The translations under genes and the position numbers were made by a program. From contig NZ_FOWC01000001.1 of assembly GCF_900115345.1 (NCBI RefSeq), positions 1 through 64,000 on the forward strand: a stretch of DNA of 64,000 bases. Reading direction: 5' to 3'. This document shows positions 44,857 to 53,766 of the stretch, piece by piece (the stretch's first letter is position 1; each line of letters opens with the position of its first letter). Source of the DNA: Amycolatopsis rubida (GTDB lineage Bacteria > Actinomycetota > Actinomycetes > Mycobacteriales > Pseudonocardiaceae). Below the pieces are notes generated by a model. That model was given only the letters and a program-made list of their open reading frames with translations. It searched no databases and was not told the origin of the DNA.

Positions 44857-46719
44857 TTACTCCACGGTGACGGACTTCGCCAGGTTACGCGGCTTGTCGA
44901 TGTCGTACCCGCGCGAACTGGCGATCTCCGCGGCCAGCACCTGCAGCGGCACGGTGGAAACCAGCGGCTGCAGCAGCGTCGGCACCGCGGGCACCTCGAT
45001 CAGCTCGTCGGCGAACGGGCGGACCGTCTCGTCGCCCTCCTCGGCGATCACGATCGTGCGCGCGCCCCGCGCCTGGATCTCGCTGATGTTCGACACCAGT
45101 TTCGAATGCAGCACCGCGCGGCCCTTCGGCGACGGCATCACGACGACGACGGGAAGGCCCTCTTCGATCAGCGCGATCGGACCGTGCTTCAGCTCGCCCG
45201 CCGCGAAACCCTCCGCGTGCATGTACGCGAGTTCCTTCAGCTTGAGCGCACCTTCCAGCGCCACCGGGAACCCGACGTGGCGGCCGAGGAACAGCACCGC
45301 GCGCGAGTCGGAGATCCGCCGCGCGATCTCGCGCGTCTGCTCCACAGTGGACAGCACCTTCTGCACCGCGGCCGGCATGGCCTCCAGCTCGGCGAACTCG
45401 CGGGCGACCTCGTCCGGGTACTTCGTGCCGCGCGCCTGCGCCAGCGCGAGGCCGACGAGGTAGTTCGCGGCGATCTGCGCGAGGAACGCCTTGGTCGACG
45501 CGACGCCGATCTCCGGCCCGGCGTGCGTGTACAGCACCGCGTCGGACTCGCGCGGGATCTGCGCGCCGTTGGTGTTGCAGACCGCCAGGACGCGGGCCTT
45601 CTGCTCACGCGCGTGCCGAACGGCTTCGAGGGTGTCCGCGGTCTCGCCGGACTGGGAGACGGCGACGACGAGCGTGTCGCGGTCGAGAACCGGGTCGCGG
45701 TAGCGGAACTCCGACGCCAGCTCCACCTCGACCGGCAGCCGCGTCCAGTGCTCGATGGCGTACTTGGCGACGAGGCCGGAGTGATAGGCGGAACCGCAGG
45801 CGATGACAAAGACCTTGTCGACGTCGCGCAGGTCCTGGTCGGAAATGCGCTGCTCGTCGAGGATGATCCGGCCGGCCTCGAAGTGCCCGCGCAGCGTGTT
45901 CGCCAGCGCCTCCGGCTGCTCCTCGATCTCCTTGAGCATGAAGTACTCGTGGCCGCCCTTCTCGGCGGCCGACAGGTCCCAGTCGACGGTGAACGGCTTG
46001 GCCTGCGCGGCGTCGCCGTGGAAGTCGGTGACCTGGTAACCGTCGCGGGTGATGACGACCAGCTGGTCCTGGCCCAGTTCGACGGCCTCGCGGGTGTGCT
46101 CGATGAACGCGGCGACGTCGGACGCGACGAAATGCTCGCCCTCGCCGACCCCGACCACCAGCGGCGACGACCGGCGCGCGGCGACGATCGTGTCCGGCTC
46201 GCCGGCGTGCGTCACGACGAGCGTGAACGCGCCCTCCAGCCGCCGGCAGACCGCGGCGACGCTGGCCGGCAGGTCGCCCTTGGTTTCGCCCTCGATGTAG
46301 GCGAGGGAAACCAGGTGCGCGGCGGTTTCAGTGTCGGTGTCGCTGGCCATCTCGATGCCCGCGGCCTCAAGCTCGGCGCGCAACGCGGCGAAGTTCTCGA
46401 TGATCCCGTTGTGCACCACGGCCACGCGCCCGGTGGTGTCCCGGTGCGGATGCGAGTTGCGGTCGATCGGAGCCCCGTGCGTGGCCCAGCGGGTGTGGCC
46501 CATGCCCGCGGTGCCCTCGAACGCGTCACGGCCGACCTCGTCGAGCCGGGCTTCCAGGTTGGCCAGCCGGCCGGCCTTGCGCTCGACGGTCAGCGCGCCG
46601 GCACCGTCCAGCACCGCCACGCCCGCCGAGTCGTAGCCCCGGTATTCCATGCGGCGGAGCCCACCGAGCACGACGTCCAGAGCCGGGCGGTGTCCGACGT
46701 ATCCCACGATTCCACACAC
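44857..46719 (-). CDS. glmS: Glutamine-fructose-6-phosphate aminotransferase
   Basis: A 620-residue GlmS, which makes glucosamine-6-phosphate for peptidoglycan. The N-terminal Ntn glutaminase has Cys2 (MCGIVGYVGHRPALDVVLGG), RMEYRGYDSAGVAV and GHTRWATHG. Two SIS domains follow (VIACGSAYHSGLVAKY, VAVSQSGETADTLEAVR, and a C-terminal DKPRNLAKSVTVE with the catalytic Lys). glmM in the same region makes the next intermediate. No glmS ribozyme is seen upstream. Confidence 0.97.
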   Translation of the reverse strand: MCGIVGYVGHRPALDVVLGGLRRMEYRGYDSAGVAVLDGAGALTVERKAGRLANLEARLDEVGRDAFEGTAGMGHTRWATHGAPIDRNSHPHRDTTGRVAVVHNGIIENFAALRAELEAAGIEMASDTDTETAAHLVSLAYIEGETKGDLPASVAAVCRRLEGAFTLVVTHAGEPDTIVAARRSSPLVVGVGEGEHFVASDVAAFIEHTREAVELGQDQLVVITRDGYQVTDFHGDAAQAKPFTVDWDLSAAEKGGHEYFMLKEIEEQPEALANTLRGHFEAGRIILDEQRISDQDLRDVDKVFVIACGSAYHSGLVAKYAIEHWTRLPVEVELASEFRYRDPVLDRDTLVVAVSQSGETADTLEAVRHAREQKARVLAVCNTNGAQIPRESDAVLYTHAGPEIGVASTKAFLAQIAANYLVGLALAQARGTKYPDEVAREFAELEAMPAAVQKVLSTVEQTREIARRISDSRAVLFLGRHVGFPVALEGALKLKELAYMHAEGFAAGELKHGPIALIEEGLPVVVVMPSPKGRAVLHSKLVSNISEIQARGARTIVIAEEGDETVRPFADELIEVPAVPTLLQPLVSTVPLQVLAAEIASSRGYDIDKPRNLAKSVTVE

Positions 46720-46913
46720 GCGAACTAGCGTAACGAGACAAGTCCAGTCCCCTACTCCGGTCCCTGGAGCGGGGTTTTCAGTGCCGCTGAGCTGGGCGAG
46801 CGACGTCCCGGACCACCGTTGACCGGGTCTTCGCGCAGTGCGGCGGCGGACCCCTGAACCGCTCGGGGTGGCGCACCGGGCCGGGACGGGGCACGGGCAG
46901 TAAGGTCACGCGC

Positions 46914-47750
46914 ATGGCCAGCAAGCCCAAACAGCTGCTCACGGAGCTGTCCCACCCGGGACCCCACGAGGTTTTGCGCGGCAACCTCGCCCTGGTCGGA
47001 CTGCCCGGCGTCGTGTTCACCCCGCGCCAAGGCCTTGGCCTGCCCGCCATCGCGTTCGGGCACGGCTGGATGCAGCCGGCCACCCGCTATCGGCAGCTGC
47101 TGCACCACCTCGCGAGCTGGGGCGTGGTCGCCGCGGCCCCCGCGACCCAGCTCGGCCCGCTCCCGTCGCACCGCCTGCTGGCCGGCGACCTGCTGACGAC
47201 GCTCGACGTCGTCAGCACAGTCCGCCTCGGCCCGGACGGCATCAGCGTCGACCCGGAGAAACTGGGCCTGGCAGGCCACTCCACCGGCGGCGGTTCGGCA
47301 GTGCTGGCAGCCGCCCAGTCCGCCGAAGCAGGCGGCGACGCCCGCCCGAAGGTCCGCGCGGTGGCGACGGTGGCCGCGGCGCAGACGTTCCCGCCCGCGA
47401 CGGAAGCCGCGAAGCTGATCAGTGCCCCCGGCCTGCACCTGGCGGTGGACGGCGACCTGGTCGCGCCCGCGGTCGGCCACGCGGACGCGATCGCGCAGGC
47501 GTGGGCCGGTCCGGTACAGCTGCGGACGCTGGCGAAGTCGTCCCACCTGGCGGTGACGGAGGGCCGGCACTGGAGCCAGTTGCTGCTGCAGGGCAAACCG
47601 CAGCGGGCGACTCAGCAGCTGACGAAGGCGCTGTTCACTGCGTTCTTTCTCACGCATCTGACGGGCACGGAGAAGTACCTGCCGCTGCTGGACGCCGACG
47701 CGAAGCGCGCGCCGATCGAGGTTCCAGAGGATGCGGAACCGGCTGCCTGA
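46914..47750 (+). CDS. Alpha/beta hydrolase, dienelactone-hydrolase/lipase-like
   Basis: A 278-residue alpha/beta-hydrolase. The oxyanion/entry is AIAFGHGWMQPATRYRQLL, the nucleophile elbow LAGHSTGGGSAVL and the likely His is in KSSHLAVTEG. It resembles PET-hydrolase/platelet-activating-factor-acetylhydrolase-like proteins in the GHSTGGG elbow. Position (glmS, this gene, then two ESX-like genes, glmM) and length match Rv3438 of M. tuberculosis, whose function is unknown. No signal peptide is seen. Confidence 0.82.
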   Translation: MASKPKQLLTELSHPGPHEVLRGNLALVGLPGVVFTPRQGLGLPAIAFGHGWMQPATRYRQLLHHLASWGVVAAAPATQLGPLPSHRLLAGDLLTTLDVVSTVRLGPDGISVDPEKLGLAGHSTGGGSAVLAAAQSAEAGGDARPKVRAVATVAAAQTFPPATEAAKLISAPGLHLAVDGDLVAPAVGHADAIAQAWAGPVQLRTLAKSSHLAVTEGRHWSQLLLQGKPQRATQQLTKALFTAFFLTHLTGTEKYLPLLDADAKRAPIEVPEDAEPAA

Positions 47751-50114
47751 TCAGCGCCGCCCCTCGTCCTCTTCGGCGAGCGATCCGCTGATCCGGCTGC
47801 CGCCCGGCGCGGTGCCGAACAGGCCGCCGTCGACCCGGTAACCGCTGGTCCCGCGTTCCTGGTCGCCGGAGTTGCCTTGCCCGCCGCCCATCATCGGGCT
47901 GCCCATCATGCCCATCGACTGGCCTTGCTGCTGGTCGGTGGTGGTCGGCGCGGTGCCCAGTTCAGCCGGGTGCCCCGGTTCGTCCTGCTGCCATCCGGCC
48001 GGAACCGCCGAGTCCCCGAGCCCTGGATCCGACGGGACATGCCCCAGCCCGGGGTCACTGCTGAACGGGTCCAGCACCGACTGCGCCGTGGTGGACTCGT
48101 CCGGACCGCTCGCCACGGGCGTTCCGTAGGCCGGGGTCGCGTCTGCCTGCGCGGCAACCGGCTGGACGTGGTGCCGTCCCGTCTGCTCGCCAGCGCCGGG
48201 GTCGTGCCCGTCGGCTGCTGCCGATTGCCCGCTCGTCGGCTGCCCCGGCATCGCGGCAGCATGCTCGGCCACCGGCTGGGCATGCCCAGCCGCCGCCACG
48301 CCACCGTCCGCCACGACCCGCTGACCGTCGCGAAGGTGTTCGACGGGCTCGGCGGGGCTTCCGGCCCCGCCGCCGTGCTGCTGAGCGGTCAATCCGTCGA
48401 CCGGCCGTCCGGTGGCCGGATCGATCTTTCCGTGGTCGTCGAGGGTGTATTTCGTCGGCTCGCCGGATCCGTCGTCCACCGTCACCACGGTCGGACCGTC
48501 CGGCCCGCTCGGGCGCTCGGCGGTGATGTCGAGGGTGCCGTCCTCGATGTGGATCTTTCCGTCCGGGCCGGGACGGTGCACCTGGTTCGGGTCTGTCGTC
48601 GGCGCGGTGCCGTCCGGCTGTTTATGGACCGGGCCGCCGGCAGCGTCGTGCGGCTGCGCCGGGTCGTGTTTACCGTCGTGAGGACGGGCCGGGTCCCCTT
48701 GCGCCGCGTCAGCGGCAGTTCCGGGGGCCTGGTCGGATTGGTCGCCGAAATCGAGCTGGTACGCCTTGTCGTGACCGGTCCCGTCGCCGACCGAGACCGC
48801 CATCTTCCCGTGGTCGTCCGGCTCGGACATGGTGATCTTGTGATCGCCGTGCTGGACCGTCACGGTGTCCGGCGCTTCGTGCCCGGTCTTGACCGCTTCC
48901 CCGGTCCGCGGGTCGATCGGGTACGGCTGCCCGGTCGACGGATCCACCTCGAGCGGCTTGTGCGTGACCGGATTCTGGTTCGGCTCCGGCTGCGCGGGAG
49001 GAGTCTGCGGCTGCGCCGGGGTCGGACCGACCTGCGGCGCCGCAGTGGCCTCCTGCGGCTTCGTGTCGCCCCCGCCGCCGGAGGAGCGCGGTTTGGTGTC
49101 CCCGCCACCGCCGTCGTTCCGGCCGGACGATCCCTTGTCCTGCCCGCCGCTGTCGGCGCCGAGTTGCAGGCGGCCGAACGGATCCGTCGGCACGTTCAGG
49201 CCATCGGAAAACGCGCGCAGCGCGTTCGTCGCGGCCGTGTGCGCGTTGCGGATGTACTGCCGGTAGGCGTCCATCGCGTCCGAGTACTGCTGGCAGTACT
49301 CGTCCATCTGGCGGCAGAACATGTCGGACCACTTGGAGTCGTAACCGGTGTCCAGGTCCACCGACATGCTCCGGATGTCCTGCGCGTTGATCGGGCCAGT
49401 GCCGTCCTCTTGGTTACGCGCGACTTCCGAACTGCTCCGTGGGTTGATGACTTCGCGATCGTTGTCGTCTTGCCGACCCCATTTGATCGCTTCGTCGAGA
49501 CGGTCCATGAACATCAGCAGCCCGTCGGTGTCCTCAGGTTTGTGCGCGTCCAGGAACTTCTTGGGCGCCTGTCCGCCGTTTTCGGGCACCTGTCCCAAAT
49601 CGACGATCGGCTTGCGGACCGTTTGCCACAGCTGCTGAAGCAGCTGGCTGAAACCGTTGACCGTGCCGAGGTACTCGCCGGAGGCCTTGCTGAAATCGTC
49701 CAGCTTTTCGGCGGCCGAATCAGCGGCCTTGCCCTGCCACGCAGCGGTCAGGCCCTGCTTGACCTGAGCGGTGTCGTCCTGCGCGGCCTTCGCCGCCTTG
49801 CCGAGGTTCGCCGCGCGGCCCTGCGCTCCCCAGAGATAGCCGAATCCGAACCCGCCGAGTTCGTTCAGCATCCGGTTCTCTTCGTCCCCCTGGCCGTACG
49901 GCGGGGCGAACCGCAGCCCGAGGTTCCGCGACGGATGCTGCATCCACCGCGTGTAGGGCTGCACGAGTTTGCCGGTCATCTTCTCCCGGAAACCGGCGAG
50001 CGGCTTGAGAATGTTGTCGGACGTGTCGTCGAGATGGACGTCCGCGGGAGGCTGCAGGGGCGCGATGATCGTGTCGCCGAGACGACCAGTGCCCTGGTCC
50101 GCCGGAGGAGTCAC
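47751..50114 (-). CDS. Large ESX-associated protein with WXG-like helices and disordered repeats
   Basis: A 787-residue protein from GTG 50114. Residues ~60-330 are helical: a WxG turn (TAAWQGKAADSAAEKLDDF) and a later helix (MDAYRQYIRNAHTAATNALR) recall type VII substrates. Residues ~340-450 are Gly/Pro/Gln-rich. Residues ~380-600 carry Asp/Gly/His-rich, strand-like units (GHEAPDTVTVQHGDHKITMS, PDGKIHIEDGTLDITAERP, PTVVTVDDGSGEPTKYTLDD). The rest is low-complexity with a Met-rich patch (GMMGSPMMGG). It corresponds by position to Rv3439c. It is probably secreted or surface-exposed via ESX. Two smaller genes follow closely upstream in the same operon. Confidence 0.72.
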   Translation of the reverse strand: MTPPADQGTGRLGDTIIAPLQPPADVHLDDTSDNILKPLAGFREKMTGKLVQPYTRWMQHPSRNLGLRFAPPYGQGDEENRMLNELGGFGFGYLWGAQGRAANLGKAAKAAQDDTAQVKQGLTAAWQGKAADSAAEKLDDFSKASGEYLGTVNGFSQLLQQLWQTVRKPIVDLGQVPENGGQAPKKFLDAHKPEDTDGLLMFMDRLDEAIKWGRQDDNDREVINPRSSSEVARNQEDGTGPINAQDIRSMSVDLDTGYDSKWSDMFCRQMDEYCQQYSDAMDAYRQYIRNAHTAATNALRAFSDGLNVPTDPFGRLQLGADSGGQDKGSSGRNDGGGGDTKPRSSGGGGDTKPQEATAAPQVGPTPAQPQTPPAQPEPNQNPVTHKPLEVDPSTGQPYPIDPRTGEAVKTGHEAPDTVTVQHGDHKITMSEPDDHGKMAVSVGDGTGHDKAYQLDFGDQSDQAPGTAADAAQGDPARPHDGKHDPAQPHDAAGGPVHKQPDGTAPTTDPNQVHRPGPDGKIHIEDGTLDITAERPSGPDGPTVVTVDDGSGEPTKYTLDDHGKIDPATGRPVDGLTAQQHGGGAGSPAEPVEHLRDGQRVVADGGVAAAGHAQPVAEHAAAMPGQPTSGQSAAADGHDPGAGEQTGRHHVQPVAAQADATPAYGTPVASGPDESTTAQSVLDPFSSDPGLGHVPSDPGLGDSAVPAGWQQDEPGHPAELGTAPTTTDQQQGQSMGMMGSPMMGGGQGNSGDQERGTSGYRVDGGLFGTAPGGSRISGSLAEEDEGRR

Positions 50115-50116
50115 GG

Positions 50117-50434
50117 TCAGGCTCCCTTGCCGGCGTTCGTGACGCCCCAGGCGTTTTCTTGCTCGTTCTCGCTGTGCAGAGTCACCGAGGTGTTGAGCCG
50201 CTCGGCGAAACCGCCGAGAAAAGTACTGCCCTTCGCGGCGGAGTCGCCGAGCGCCTGCATCTTCGCGACGTAGGCTCCGGCCGCCTCGGACAGGCCGGGG
50301 ATTTTCCCGAAATGCGCTGGCGTCAGCTGGGACTGCGCGGTGTAAGTCTTGATCTCTTTGAACGAGGTGCTCATCGTGGAGACATCGTTCGCCACCTTTT
50401 TGACCTGGTCCGGCTCAATGTGGAATTTCGCCAT
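50117..50434 (-). CDS. EspC/WXG100-like small ESX protein
   Basis: A 105-residue all-helical protein (MAKFHIEPDQVKKVANDV, FKEIKTYTAQSQ, LSEAAGAYVAKMQALGD, FAERLNTSVTLHSENEQENA). Size and two-helix pattern fit WXG100/EspC-type secreted proteins, although no clear W-x-G turn is present. It occupies the place of Rv3440c (about 103 residues). Its stop is two bases from the start of the large protein, so the two are probably co-expressed partners. Confidence 0.72.
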   Translation of the reverse strand: MAKFHIEPDQVKKVANDVSTMSTSFKEIKTYTAQSQLTPAHFGKIPGLSEAAGAYVAKMQALGDSAAKGSTFLGGFAERLNTSVTLHSENEQENAWGVTNAGKGA

Positions 50435-50461
50435 CGTCGCCCTCTCCCCTCGCGCCCGCGG

Positions 50462-50899
50462 CTACTCTGCGTCAATCCAGTTGGTGGCCGAGAAGTCGTC
50501 GTCCTCCCATGCCCGGTGCCGGGCCGCCGAAGCAGGCGGAGGAGGCGCCGCCGGCGGAGCGACCGGTTCGGTGTCGTCCTCGACGCGGAACATCGCGGCG
50601 GCCGCGGCGTCCTCGGCGACCTGTTTGGCAAGCCGCTGGGCGGTCCGTTCTGCCTGTTCCGACGCAGCCCGGTCTTCCCCGGTTCCCTCGGCTGCGGCAG
50701 CGGCGATCGCGGCCTCGCGGTCGGCTTGCGACTGGGCGTCCTGAGCGCGGTGTTCCTCGACAAGCTTCGCGAACGCGGCCTGCCTGGTCTCGTCGTCGGC
50801 GATCGCGCGCTCGTGGTCGGCGCTGTACTGTGCGCGCACCTCCTCCATCGCCGCCAGGCTTCTGGCGAAATACGGAGGCACCTCACTCTGGTTGTACAT
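50462..50899 (-). CDS. Coiled-coil hypothetical protein, ESX-associated
   Basis: A 145-residue hydrophilic protein. Residues ~10-105 are a long Ala/Glu/Arg/Gln-rich predicted coiled coil (RSLAAMEEVRAQYSADHERA, ERTAQRLAKQVAEDAAAAA). A Pro-rich linker (APPAAPPPPASA) and a short acidic/Trp tail follow (WEDDDFSATNWIDAE). No family is recognised. It is first in the reverse-strand unit with the WXG-like and the large protein, so it may be a chaperone or co-substrate. Confidence 0.65.
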   Translation of the reverse strand: MYNQSEVPPYFARSLAAMEEVRAQYSADHERAIADDETRQAAFAKLVEEHRAQDAQSQADREAAIAAAAAEGTGEDRAASEQAERTAQRLAKQVAEDAAAAAMFRVEDDTEPVAPPAAPPPPASAARHRAWEDDDFSATNWIDAE

Positions 50900-50978
50900 C
50901 GCCCCTCCCCGGTCAGTCCCGCATTGCGGAATGTACCTGCCGGATCACTGGTGGCGCAGAGTATTCACCATATTTCGG

Positions 50979-52316
50979 TCAGGAGACCGCGGACACGACC
51001 CCGGCCAACCGGTCCGCCGCCGCCTGGGCCGTGGAATGGGCCGGGGCTTCGACCATCACCCGCACCAGCTGCTCGGTTCCCGAGGGACGCAGCAGGACCC
51101 GGCCCTCCTCGCCGAGTTCGGCTTCGACCTCGCCGACCGCGTCGCGGACCTCGGCCGAGCCCGCCACCGCTGCCTTGTCCGCGACCGGGACGTTGACCAG
51201 TACCTGCGGCAGCCGGTTCATCACCGCGGCCAGTTCGGCCAGCGGTTTGCCGGTCGCGGCCATCCGGGCCATCAAGCGCATCGCGGTCAGGAGGCCGTCG
51301 CCGGTGGTGGCGTGGGCAGGGAGGACCACGTGGCCGGACTGTTCGCCGCCGAGGGCCAGGCCCGAGGCGCGCAGTTCTTCGAGCACGTAGCGGTCACCCA
51401 CCGCGGTCGTGACGACCGTGATGCCGTGTGCCTTCATCGCCAGGTGCAGGCCGAGGTTGCTCATCACGGTCGCGACCAGGGTGTCCTTCACCAGCGCGCC
51501 TTCTTCGGCCAGCGCCAGCGCCAGGACGGCCATGATCTGGTCGCCGTCCACCAGTTCGCCTGCCGCGTCGACGGCCACGCAGCGGTCGGCGTCTCCGTCG
51601 TGACCGATGCCGAGGTCGGCACCGTGTTCGACGACTGCCGCGCGCAGCAGGTCAGGGTGGTTCGAGCCACAGCTGTCGTTGATGTTGATGCCGTCCGGCT
51701 CCGCGTGCAGAGCCACGACCTCGGCACCGGCCCGGCGGTACGCCTCCGGGGCGGCCGCGGACGACGCTCCGTTCGCGCAGTCCACCACGACCTTCAGGCC
51801 GGCCAGCGGATGCGGCGTCGCGGCGACCAGGTGCTCGATGTACTTGTCGAGCGCATCCGGGACATCGGTGACGCGGCCGACGCCGTCGCCGGTCGGGCGG
51901 ATGACGCCCGTCGCGCCGAGGCCGGATTCGATCTCGTCCTCGATGCTGTCCGGCAGTTTGTGCCCGCCGGCGGCGAAAAGCTTGATGCCGTTGTCCGGCA
52001 TGGGGTTGTGCGAGGCGGAGATCATCACGCCGAGGTCCGCCTCCAGCGCACCGACGAGGTATGCGACGGCGGGCGTCGGCAGCACGCCGAGCCGCAGGAC
52101 GTCCGCACCGGCCGACGCGAGGCCCGCCACCACGGCGGCCTCCAGCATCTCGCCACTGGCGCGCGGGTCGCGGCCGACCACGGCCACCGGACGGTGCGAA
52201 CGGTCGTGCGCCGCCAGCACTCGGGCGGCGCTCGCCGCGACCGACAGGGCCAGCTCCGGGGACAGGTCGGCATTGGCCAGACCGCGTACCCCGTCGGTGC
52301 CGAACAGTCGAGCCAT
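50979..52316 (-). CDS. glmM: Phosphoglucosamine mutase
   Basis: A 445-residue alpha-D-phosphohexomutase converting GlcN-6-P to GlcN-1-P for UDP-GlcNAc. It begins [20 protein letters not shown]; the catalytic phosphoserine loop is [17 protein letters not shown]. The metal site DGDADR and the substrate loop [12 protein letters not shown] follow, with [12 protein letters not shown] near the end. ATG 52316 (GAGAGGGATC upstream) gives the family N-terminus; the upstream extension is rejected. Confidence 0.96.
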   Translation of the reverse strand: MARLFGTDGVRGLANADLSPELALSVAASAARVLAAHDRSHRPVAVVGRDPRASGEMLEAAVVAGLASAGADVLRLGVLPTPAVAYLVGALEADLGVMISASHNPMPDNGIKLFAAGGHKLPDSIEDEIESGLGATGVIRPTGDGVGRVTDVPDALDKYIEHLVAATPHPLAGLKVVVDCANGASSAAAPEAYRRAGAEVVALHAEPDGININDSCGSNHPDLLRAAVVEHGADLGIGHDGDADRCVAVDAAGELVDGDQIMAVLALALAEEGALVKDTLVATVMSNLGLHLAMKAHGITVVTTAVGDRYVLEELRASGLALGGEQSGHVVLPAHATTGDGLLTAMRLMARMAATGKPLAELAAVMNRLPQVLVNVPVADKAAVAGSAEVRDAVGEVEAELGEEGRVLLRPSGTEQLVRVMVEAPAHSTAQAAADRLAGVVSAVS

Positions 52317-52411
52317 CTGATCCCTCTCCTCGAACCGCAAGACCGGAAGTCTAGCCCTCGACTCGGCTGCCCAGCCGAAGGGCAGGGGTGCGACCGGGGC
52401 CGCAAACGCAA

Positions 52412-52494
52412 CCGGCGGCGCACGAGGTGAGACCTCGTGCGCCGCCGGGGTCCAGGGGCTTGCCCCTGGCGGGGGCTTGGGGGTTCGACCCCCA
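52412..52494. repeat. Triple hairpin cluster between rpsI and glmM
   Basis: Three adjacent perfect stems are present. CCGGCGGCGCACGAGGT with a 3-base loop is 17 bp (52412-52448). CCAGGGG/CCCCTGG is 7 bp (52452-52469). TGGGGGT-TCG-ACCCCCA is 7 bp (52478-52494). The first probably terminates the rplM-rpsI operon. The GGGTTCGACCCCC core resembles a tRNA T-arm, but no tRNA surrounds it. The cluster looks like a dispersed repeat. Confidence 0.75.
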
Positions 52495-52562
52495 CTGTGA
52501 TCGCGGAGTGAGCCCGGCGAAGCGCCGTCAGGCGCGAGCAGGGTTCGCCCACGAACGAAGCA

Positions 52563-53066
52563 TCAGCGCTTGGAGTACTGCGGAGCCTTGCGGGCCTTCT
52601 TGAGGCCGTACTTCTTCCGCTCCGTGGCGCGCGCGTCACGGGTCAGGAAGCCGGCCTTCTTCAGCGCCGGGCGGTCGTCGGCGTCGACCTCGACCAGCGC
52701 ACGGGCGATGGCGAGACGCAGCGCGCCCGCCTGGCCCGAGATCCCGCCGCCCTTGAGGTTGGCGAAGATGTCGAAGGCGTCCGGCTTCTCGACGGTCACG
52801 AGCGGCTCGCGGATGAGCTGCTGGTGCACCTTGTTCGGGAAGTACTGCTCAAGCGACTTGCCGTTGAGCTTGAACTCACCGGTACCCGGCACGACGCGGA
52901 CGCGGACCACGGCCTCCTTGCGGCGGCCGACCGTCTGCGCGTTGCCACCGGCGGCACGCGACGGGCGCGGGGCGGCGGCGGACTCGCTGGTCGCCACGGC
53001 CTCGGCGGGGGTCTCGGTCGAAGCGACGACCTCGGTCTCGGTGCTGGTCAACTGTTCCTCACTCAC
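52563..53066 (-). CDS. rpsI: 30S ribosomal protein S9
   Basis: A 167-residue S9. The conserved part begins [19 protein letters not shown] and ends [17 protein letters not shown], the universal tail reaching the P-site tRNA. About 45 Thr/Glu/Ala-rich residues precede it, an extension seen in related actinobacteria. The start overlaps the rplM stop by four bases. Confidence 0.97.
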   Translation of the reverse strand: MSEEQLTSTETEVVASTETPAEAVATSESAAAPRPSRAAGGNAQTVGRRKEAVVRVRVVPGTGEFKLNGKSLEQYFPNKVHQQLIREPLVTVEKPDAFDIFANLKGGGISGQAGALRLAIARALVEVDADDRPALKKAGFLTRDARATERKKYGLKKARKAPQYSKR

Positions 53067-53515
53067 TGCGCGACCTGCGCGATCTTGGTGATCTCGCGCG
53101 CCTGCGGCTGCTGCGCGGCGTGCGGGTGCTGCGGGCCGGCGTACACCTTCAGCTTCTTGGCCATGGCGCGGCCGAGCTTGTTCTTCGGCAGCATGCCCTT
53201 GACCACCTTCTCAACGAGGTGCTCGGGCTTGGTGTCGAGCAGCTCGCCGAAGGAGCGCTTCCGCAGACCGCCGGGGTAACCGCTGTGCCGGTACGCGAAC
53301 TTCTGCTCGCGCTTGTTACCGGTGAGAGCGACCTTCTCGGCGTTGACGATGATGACGAAGTCACCGGTGTCCACGTGCGGGGCGTAGGTCGGCTTGTGCT
53401 TGCCGCGCAGCAGCGTGGCGACCTCGGTCGCGAGCCGTCCGAGCACGACATCCTCGGCGTCGATCACGTGCCAGGCACGAGTGACGTCGCCGGGCTTGGG
53501 GCTGTACGTGGGCAA
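53063..53515 (-). CDS. rplM: 50S ribosomal protein L13
   Basis: A 150-residue L13: [65 protein letters not shown] and [20 protein letters not shown]. It starts with a rare codon (TTG) at 53515. It heads the rplM-rpsI operon; transcription must begin in the 250-base gap to its right. Confidence 0.97.
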   Translation of the reverse strand: MPTYSPKPGDVTRAWHVIDAEDVVLGRLATEVATLLRGKHKPTYAPHVDTGDFVIIVNAEKVALTGNKREQKFAYRHSGYPGGLRKRSFGELLDTKPEHLVEKVVKGMLPKNKLGRAMAKKLKVYAGPQHPHAAQQPQAREITKIAQVAQ

Positions 53516-53766
53516 GGGTCTACCTCGTCGTCATTGCGTGTGGGTAATGTGCGGGCCGAGCGCTGACGCGCCGCAACGCACAACGACATATGAAGATACC
53601 CCTGTGGTCCCGCCTGTTGTGCAGCGGGGGTGCGAAGACGCCTCGTCGGCCGGTCACAGCGTACCCGACCGGTTCCCGGAACCACCACGCCGCCGCGCGG
53701 GTCGTACCAGGATGAGACGATTCCGGCGCGCGGCCGCGCGAGTACGACGAGACCTGGGGACAGCAG

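Noticed and set aside
43504..46728. Forward open frame of over 1000 codons opposite nnr and glmS
   Set aside because: It crosses two clearly real reverse-strand genes and has no family motifs. Long antisense frames are expected at this GC content.
46720..46913. glmS ribozyme or other riboswitch upstream of glmS
   Set aside because: No conserved ribozyme core or riboswitch pattern is recognisable, and glmS ribozymes are typical of Firmicutes.
47877..50273. Forward open frame of about 800 codons opposite the large ESX protein
   Set aside because: Composition is Arg/Val/Leu-biased and typical of an antisense frame. The reverse strand has ribosome sites, coherent helices and tight gene spacing.
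52478..52494. tRNA gene suggested by GGGTTCGACCCCC
   Set aside because: No acceptor, D or anticodon arms of a cloverleaf can be drawn around it. The bases form a simple hairpin beside two others.
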